DNA of 64,000 nucleotides from Owenia fusiformis (Eukaryota; Annelida; Polychaeta; Sabellida; Oweniidae): NCBI GenBank assembly GCA_903813345.2, contig CAIIXF020000012.1:15310020-15374019 (forward strand), written 5' to 3'. How positions within the stretch are numbered: position 1 is the stretch's first letter; each line of letters starts with the position of its first letter. The notes below the pieces were generated by a model. It did no database searches. It was not told where the DNA came from and saw only the letters and a list, made by a program, of their open reading frames with translations. Shown in pieces: positions 55,301-64,000 of the stretch. A program made the position numbers and the translations under genes.

Positions 55301-58300
55301 TGTTTTAATGATGTTTATATTGAAAAGTTAGCTTGACATAAAACAACATTATACTGTAATTATATTGGCGTTTAATTACTATGTAAAATGCTACAATTAC
55401 AACTTATTCACATCACACCATACTCGTGACACATGGTGTGGGAATAAATAGAAAATAAACTATTCAACAATTGGTTGATTATTATCATGTGTTCTCGAAT
55501 ACCTGGAAATGAGACAAATATTCGTTGAAATGTGTCAAGAAATGCCAGAAACAATTGACCTTTCTTTTCCCTGAACAGAAAAACACCAATTTAAAGTGCT
55601 CCCAAGTTTTTGTTCATCAGGGGGGTGCTTTATCCTTATTTTACCAGTTTTGGACTAAATTTATCAATTGTCATCCTTTAAGAGCACCTTTTACAAAACC
55701 TTCAACTTCGCTTCTTTAAAAGTGAACTCTACTATTCTACTGCTACCTTGTTAAGATTTTCAACACGATGATGGGGCAACGTTTGGTCACTCGTATGAAT
55801 CTAAAATCACTAACTTATTTGACATGAGAACATGGTTTGCTCGATTCATGAATCCCATGAGAACTACCATCAAAGGTCATACTTTCATTAAGTTTTATGG
55901 CCTTAATTTCACAATTGGGCCATTCTGTTATCCAGTCATCTATAGAGTGTAATAGAGTAAGTTAATAAGACATGGGATATGGATATGGGAAACCAATTTG
56001 TCAAAATGGTACCCTGAAGCCGGCTGTTAGAAATTACAATAAGTGTATATGAAGCTCTCTTTTAAGGAAATCAAATTGTTGAAAGGGGCAATTTGCTCTC
56101 AAGATTACCAAGAACTCATCTTCGACTTCCAAGGTGATTTTAACAGCAACTGAAACCTTCGTGAATCAAGAAACACAGAACTTATGCTGCTCTCATTTAA
56201 GAAGCGAAGTCGAACAAAGCAAAGGGTACACAGAACTAGGAGACTGTCAGACATCAAGCCCTTATGTAATAATTAACTCGGTCCATTTATATGCTGGCTT
56301 ATATACTAACAACAATTTACAACATACAGGTCCAAATATCAACATACTGCCTACCTTAACATTGCACATGTGTTGGATCATTCAAAAACTTAAGGTGGGG
56401 TTATCCAGTAGAAACACAATCCTCACCCCCAGGGGAAACACTGAAGTGCTTGTTGAGAGAGTTGAAGTAGTGTATAACAAAAGAAAACATGTGTAGACAC
56501 TGGATGTTATGCAACAGACAAGGATTAAATAAATGCCTCGATTGTACACCAGAGTGTTATAGTGGTGTAACATGGTATTATGACAAGGAAAGGCATTGTA
56601 ACAAAGAACTAGTTTCATAGTATTCCATTATAGCTTGTTACAGTCCTATATAAATACATGTTGTAAGATGGTCCCACTGTTGTCTTAAACGTTTTGACCC
56701 TGAACTCTCAGACTGCAGAATTTGAAAGGGGATCGGGCATTTATATGATATCGATTGGAAACATTACGGGTATTTTGTAACTTGAGAAATATGCTGTCTG
56801 GTAAATGCAGACTTTTGCTATTAAACAGAAAAATATTTTTCCGAAAAAATACTTGTGTAAAATCATATAGGAGTAAGAAGGGAGTTCCAAATATAAGATT
56901 TAAGGGTGGTTTCACCCATAAAAATAATGGAAAAAACATCATGGGTGGAGAAATCCACTATGCATCATAGAGTTTATAATAATATACTTTGTAACTAAAC
57001 AGTTTCCCGCTGCAGTTCTTAAATATGATTAGCCGGTTTGGACAATAGAAGTACTTTTCGTATGAATGTGCGATCAAAGTTTAAGCCACTTACTCCCTGC
57101 AAAGAATAAACTTTCTGGTTTCTCTTTGAAAGTTGATTTAAAATTATCAATGACAATACGACTCCCAAAAAAATAATAACACATTTATTGTCAAAAATTA
57201 GAATTAATGACTGACTTCTCCAATAAAATAATAAATTCAAGATTCCTTATTACATATATCATCATTAATGCTTTCCATTGATATATATCTTCAGGCCTGT
57301 AACATTTTGCAAGAAATTAAAGCCTGGGGAGACAATTGGTATATTTAAATCCAAAGCTTATTTAAAATGGCCGTGAAAAATGATTTATAAGGCGAAAAAT
57401 TTCATTGAATGCCCGTGACAATTTGTAAAAATATGTTTATACCTTGAAGAATGGAACATGTGGAACATACACTAGACCAACCTCCTCCATTCATAAATAA
57501 CAAAATCCCATTTTTCATTCATATTCAATTTGTTTTGTTGCAAATTCCAAGGCACGGCACCCCCCCCCCATCTAAAGCTATACCGCTTTAGTTAACAATT
57601 CTTATTCACCTGTTACAAATATTTATCAATATCAATCATTATGCAAAACAGAATAATATTTTTTGAGCGATATGAATGTAGTTTATCACGGTTTCGATAA
57701 CCAATATAAAACAGTCAATAAAAAAGAGCCGGACACTGAAAAAATGGTTTAATGTCAGAGTTTTGAGGAAGAGATTTTCCTGTGAGGTAGGTACAATGGC
57801 TTTACAAGTCTAAGTAGATATCAAGTGCCTTTTATTGTATCATGGTAATACCATATAACGTAAAAAGGTTACTCTATACAAACATAAATGGTATTTATTG
57901 ATAAAAATGACTGCGTATTGAATAGAACAAGAAATTGTAAATGGCGTGTTAAATAGATATGAACAAAGAATAGTTTTTATGTGTATAAGAAATACACATA
58001 CGTTTTATGACATTTCCTGTTTCGTCACAAAAAAACGTGTAGTTATTACAATCCATTCAAAAATCACATCAGTTCATTCGATTGTCATGATGTCAAAAAT
58101 ATAAATTGCTTAATTTGAAGCTTTCAACCGAGTCTTGAAAAAAGCAGTCTAAAGTTCCTGTATATTGATATTTTGACCCAAATTTGCATCTCCTTCTATG
58201 TAAATGATGCTAAAATCCTACGTCAATAATTTGTCACAAATCTGTTTAGTACTTAACCTGTTCAAATATACCTTTACAAAGCCGAAAAATTAGCACTTAC

Positions 58301-61300
58301 AAGAAATTTCCGGGCTTTTTCTCAAATAGGTTTACTATTACACACAATGCATTGCAATGTTAAAATTTAGGTTTTATTTACTAAAAATTTGAGGATATCA
58401 AAAGCCATTCTAAAGAAGCTCAGGGAGCTATAGATCGCGAGAGATTGCACGGAAGGACACTTAAAAAGTGGTCAAAATGCGTGTCGTACATCAAGTTGTT
58501 TGATCGCCATATAGACATAGCACAAATTTTCATACAAATGCAGATATATTCGATAAGTATTTGGATATATTGACTTAGGACTAGCAATACTATTTGATTT
58601 GTAAATAATTCCTTTTATCTTAGGACTAACATTTCTTTATTTATATGTAGTATAACGGACATGTATCATGTGTGTATTTACTGAGGGTGGGTGTGTCTAG
58701 GAAAAGGAGGAAAGCTTTGAAATAAAATAATATCTAAGGCCCTAACAATTCTACATCTGTTTAACAACACCGAACTGGGTCATTGAAAATCTCTCTTAAA
58801 CTTTTTCTCGACTACTTATAGGGAATTTAGGACTTTCTTTCATTTAGAAATGTCTAAACTATATTATTTAAGGAAAAAACGAAAAATTTGCAACTGGGTA
58901 TTTTTTGCAAAAAGTACTGCTAACCAGAAGGTTTAATACATAGGGTCCTTAGACCCAATATTTGATCTTGCGAAAACACTGAAAGTTCATCCTGACATCT
59001 GATCACCTGATGAAAAACACGACATACTATTGAACTTGAATTTTTTAGATTTTAACATGACTAATCAAAAGTACAGTACATGAGTATGATAAACGAAACA
59101 AATTTCCACACTTTGTATGGCACCATCGTCCCATGCATTGAGCCTAAGATATGGGGGGTGTATGAGGTGGATGTATCTTCATCCATGCATGAATTGCATA
59201 TAGGCACAGAACAATGACAGTTCATGCTCAAAGGCATCAGTGTGTGTTTGCCCAAACTTAAACATCACACACACTCCTCAAATCTTTATGCCGACTCTGT
59301 TTAAAATCAAGAAGCCAGGGGCTTGATGTGGGGTTAACAAGAACAAAGCAAACTTTCTCACCACTTTATGAACCATCAGACGTCAAATCTGAGAAAGAGA
59401 AGATACAATACTTAATATTATCTCTATCAATTAAGAGCTGCAAAGAATGATAAACATTAACCCAACAGATCAATCAGATTTCTCACAGATATCAATTCCA
59501 ATCTGTAAATATTGGCACATTCTATGTGTGATCTCAAAATATCGGAATAACATCTATAATTGATCTGTTGATATAAATGATAAAGATATTGACTATTACT
59601 TTCTATAAAAACACCTCTCGCCTGGTCGATTATCTCTCCTCAGATTGAACCTTTGAAGTGCCTCAATAGTCTGTTGCCCAGTCCTGGGAATTCCTCCTTT
59701 CATTCATATGGGACAGGTTCTTAATTGGTATGACTCCTTGTTGCTTTGCATCACATTGCATTAGGAGCCCGAGACTCGGTGATGTAAAATTCTCTATTCT
59801 ACTTAGAGGGTAGTACTCCTGTTACCCTTTCAATAATCTGATTTTGCTTTTTGAAAGAGAGCTTCATATACTCTCACTACTGTTGTCTATAGGCTCAGGG
59901 TAGACATGGCAACAAGGTATTCCATTAGTCAAGCTACGATCCCTTGTGAGCACCTCCCCCATCCACTACACAGTCTAGCCTAGTATTCCATAATCAGAAA
60001 GGGAAGGCAGATTTAACAGTCTCACAGGGACACACACCTAGTTCTTTTTATCACTGAGGCAAGGCTAGTTAGCATTAAGTAGTCCCTTTATGTGGCAAAG
60101 ATAAGATAAATATGGTTTTACCATCTGAGAATCTGGGTTTTATGTACCCTTTTCAATATACTGATTTTATTCCTCTACAAGAGAGCCTGATTTCTATTTT
60201 TTGAATATGAGATGATCCTTTGATCTGGCCTTACCCTGTCAGAGACAGGTTGACTAAAATCCAACTCCCCGATCATAAAAGGCTATAAAGCCAGTTTGAT
60301 CTTAGAATATGGATACTCTCAATCTTAGCATCAAAAATTTCGTTACTTAGAGGGTGGGGATTTCCAGATTCTGGAGCCAAAGGGTAGTGTTCACAAACTG
60401 CCTACTCACTTGAGACTCCAAGATAAATATTATATACATATGCTTGACATGGAATGAAACATGTATAAATTCCATATTATATGAAAGTCACCATATCTTA
60501 TGTCACCCTCACCTTAACGTCTCTTCCATTAGGCCACCCTCTCTACAAATACAGTACAATCTGAAGTTGCCAGTAAATATCAAAAGATATTAGAGTAACC
60601 TGAAGAAGCATCCTCAAAAGACAGGCCTGACAGACCAGAATACTCTCTATTGAAGAAGTGAGTGAGTTCTGTAACCAGCACTCAGAAGATAGATGGAGAA
60701 AGATAGAAAACATCCCCAAGGTCATCCTCCAAATGCATGAAGGAAGAAAGTTCCAGAGTTCCAAAGCCTTGAATTTGGAGAATGTTTCCAAGGATGGTGG
60801 ATCCAAAGTAAACCCTGGGAGATGCAAGTTTTGAGCCAAAACTGAACAATTCTTCCAAGATAGTGTATGTTTAGTTCAAACCAATCAATAACAAACAATG
60901 ATGGGTAACCTCATCACCAATGTCTAAAATTCTCAACTGTCAGGTTTATTCCACTCTATTTCTCTCTAAAATTTGAATGAAGTATCTGATTTTTTGACAT
61001 TTCTATACAATTTAGAGTGTTGACTTTAAACCTGTTTATTCCAATTCTTGCTAATTCCATTCCTTTTCACCCTATTTCAAGAATTAAAACAAGACCCCCA
61101 CAGTTATTTCTCATGGATGACCTCATCCTGTCCAACCCATACATTTCCAACCTAAATAGAACCCAATTCAAACAATGTAACAAACTGATGGAAACGTACA
61201 TAACACCTAGTAAGAAAAATGTGAGGAAAATTAGGCATGTTTCCAAACGCAAAATAGAGTAAAAATATTGAATCAATAAGGAAAACAAAAAACCATAACT

Positions 61301-64000
61301 TAAGGCAAGTTTATTTTTTCATCAATCCATAATGTCTATACATTGCATCATTGCATAAGTCATTTCTGGTTCATTAAAATTCATCTCAAAATATTTTCTA
61401 AGAAAATGTTAAGGTTGGGCGGGAGTTGAATTTCTTAAGAGACATACATGGGCCCAATAATCACGAGATATACTGAAGGAGACAAAACTGTTATTTTTCA
61501 TAGCCGTTATTAATTTCAACAACAATATTGGTTATACTTTAAACTTGTCTGACAGAAAAACTTGCCAAAATGTAAATTAAAGAGACATTCTTGCCAGAAA
61601 AACAATAATATTATCAACTGCAAATTAAAACAACCTTTCAGAAAACGTCATAGAGATCATCCTTATTTCATGGTTTTCTTTCTAATTTTGAATGAACTAC
61701 TTAGTTTTTTGACATTTTTATACAATTTAGAATACTGACTAAATGTTTATTTACTTTATTCCTTGCTGATTCCACTCTTTTTCCATCAAACTGCATTTAG
61801 AAACGTAATCAATGGTTACTTTAATTTAGGGTATATACACCAGTAAGTCTGTCCTAATGTAATATAATGATTCACTTTTCATGATTTAAAATATCATCAA
61901 TTTGGCAGATTAATGGCAGGTTAATGACTTCTTCTTTCATGTAAACCTCGCATTATTTGATCTTAAACCCTGTGGATACCATTACAATCCTACCCTCTGA
62001 GGGGGTAGAATAGAATATGACCTCATCAGAGTACTGACTTGAGCATTTCATTGGAGTTTGAATATGATTTGAATGTCAGCTGCAAATAGGTAGATGACAG
62101 TAAATCCTGTTAACCAATCAGACCTGGTAGATCAAACTTTGTAAGACATTTCTGATTGGTCAAGCCAAATCAATACACAGTTTCTTTAGAGTTTAGATGA
62201 AGCTTATTTTTTGAGATGTGACGTTTTTACAAAGGGTGAATGGCTATAACAGTGTATGTGGTAATATTAACATTAGATGAAGGACTGTATATTACACAGG
62301 TGATAACCCAGACAGATTTACTGAATACCAGCATAGTACCTTTATCAAATAAACTTCAATCAAATATAGGGAAATTGAGATTATACTGGTCTACTTTTCT
62401 TATCTATTATCTAGTCTTCAATGTAGAACAATTTTATGATGTACTTATAATTTTACAAACCAGTTTCATGCTCAGCCCAAAGAAAGTTCTTCCCAAGAAA
62501 AGCTATTGAAACTTATTTTGTGAAAATGTTCATGTTTTCTTGGGCCATGTACTAAAAATTAACAAATAAAAGATATTCCAGAAATGAAGGAATATGTTGT
62601 ATAGTTTATATGCTCTGTTTAGCCCTTGTCTTGAATAAAGCCCCCCCCCCCCCCATCATCTTTAGGTGAAGTTTGATACATGAGAAAGAGGAATAACAAG
62701 GGCTTAAAGCAAGACTAATCTAAACATATCTAGAGTGTATCTGTCAAAAGCATTTGAATACAAATATATGTCTTATCATTTATACAATCAAGTAATTACA
62801 CATTTAAACATCTCGTTTGACAGTTCATGTTGTAACATCGTATTTCTTTATTCTCAATATGTTGCAATTTTGCATAACCCAAATTGTTTGAAATTTTCAC
62901 ATGATTGAAAGTCAAATTAGTAAGGGATATGATCAGTTAGAAAGAAAAGGGAATGATGATTATCAGAATGGGGCTGACAGTACCAGGGCATAACTGAAAT
63001 TCTCAAAATTCTAATTTCATCAGAGGGGTGCAGGAAAGGTGATCTTTTACAACCAAATCTATTACCACTTTTGACACTTACGATATAAATAATCATACTA
63101 GAACCATGGATACAAAATATAGCAGAGTGACGATTGTAAAATATACTAAAATGACAAGTTGACTATTAAACAGTTGAACATATTTACAGAGAAGGTGAAT
63201 ATATGATTTGTGGTAACTTCTTATAACAGTGAACATTTATCCTCAAAAGTATTCAAGCAATTCCCTCTATTGTAAAAGTACCCTAAATGTGCATCTTAGC
63301 TTGTGATCACTTAAAAAATTAATTTTGATAGGTCCATAAGTGTTCCCATAGACTGGTTTCACTGTATATACTTATCTTGCCTAGTACACTGAGATTCAAT
63401 CTTCATAATTCAATCTACTGACTGACATACTGTAGTGATACCAAAACCTGTTAAACTAAGTTATGCCACATTTTGAGGAGTTATGCCATTTTTAGAATGA
63501 CAACTGATTGTAAGTGATATCATAACATATAAGATGGCAGACAAAAAATGTCTGTCATGGCATGTTTATTTCACTCAATTTCTCTCTAAAATTTGAATAA
63601 AGGGTTTGATTTTCTTGGATTTCTGTACAATTCAGAGTTTTAACTCCATGCCTGTTTACATTTTTTCTTGCTGATTTCTTCCATGATCACAGTATTTTAC
63701 ATTTTAAAACATGGCCATTATAGTATTTTACTTTTTGGGATAACATAATATTAATCAAGTGTCATTGACATTACCTGTTATTCTGTGTTATACCAAATGG
63801 CGCATTGTGGATATTCAGTTCTTTTGTGACACCATTCAATGTCAAGGCCATTCTAAAGGGTCTCAATTCTATACCCTCAATTCAAGGCTATAGTCACACT
63901 ACACCCTTTCAGTATACTTTCAGAAATGATTTTTGAAGTTTGATACTGAAGAAAAAATGCAAGGGTGATGGCTTTCTGAATACGTCTCTCGATAGTAGAT

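Overview
This is non-coding DNA from an animal genome. There are no operons or prokaryotic signals and no long conserved open frames. The window does contain a textbook phase 1-1 thrombospondin type-1 exon with GT/AG splice sites, several DNA-transposon remnants, minisatellites and very frequent poly-C/poly-G runs in strongly A+T-rich sequence (about two-thirds A+T by eye). The repeat style (ACGG arrays, elements rich in AAAATGGCCGCC, FEN1-like transposon-associated proteins with a CXC tail) suggests an invertebrate, probably marine. I cannot name the species.

Layout. 1-7.6 kb: A+T-rich DNA with dispersed repeats, a large foldback element (3.5-5.15 kb) and a 77-bp tandem array (5.37-5.66 kb). 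7.65-10.5 kb: two head-to-head decayed copies of a mobile gene encoding a FEN1/XPG-like nuclease domain plus a cysteine-rich tail, forming a ~2.85-kb inverted repeat. 11-22 kb: dispersed repeats, a ~100-bp x3 tandem repeat and a 22-bp minisatellite. 22,338-22,538, minus strand: the only convincing host exon, a TSP1 domain. 23.38-25.69 kb: a tandem array of a 447-bp unit carrying many AGGTCA half-sites and perfect DR1 pairs. 26-64 kb: unannotatable A+T-rich DNA with short minisatellites, a 697-bp piggyBac-type element with TTAA duplications (34.9-35.6 kb), pogo/Tigger-like MITEs and more repeats. One ~150-bp family (family A here) recurs at least 24 times across the window.

The simplest reading is that most of the window is long introns of one minus-strand secreted or extracellular TSP1-containing gene, with its other exons outside the window or too small to see. 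That is inference from one exon. No previously undescribed functional system is convincingly present. The most unusual structures are the DR1-rich 447-bp array, the head-to-head FEN1-like pseudogenes and the dense family A repeat.
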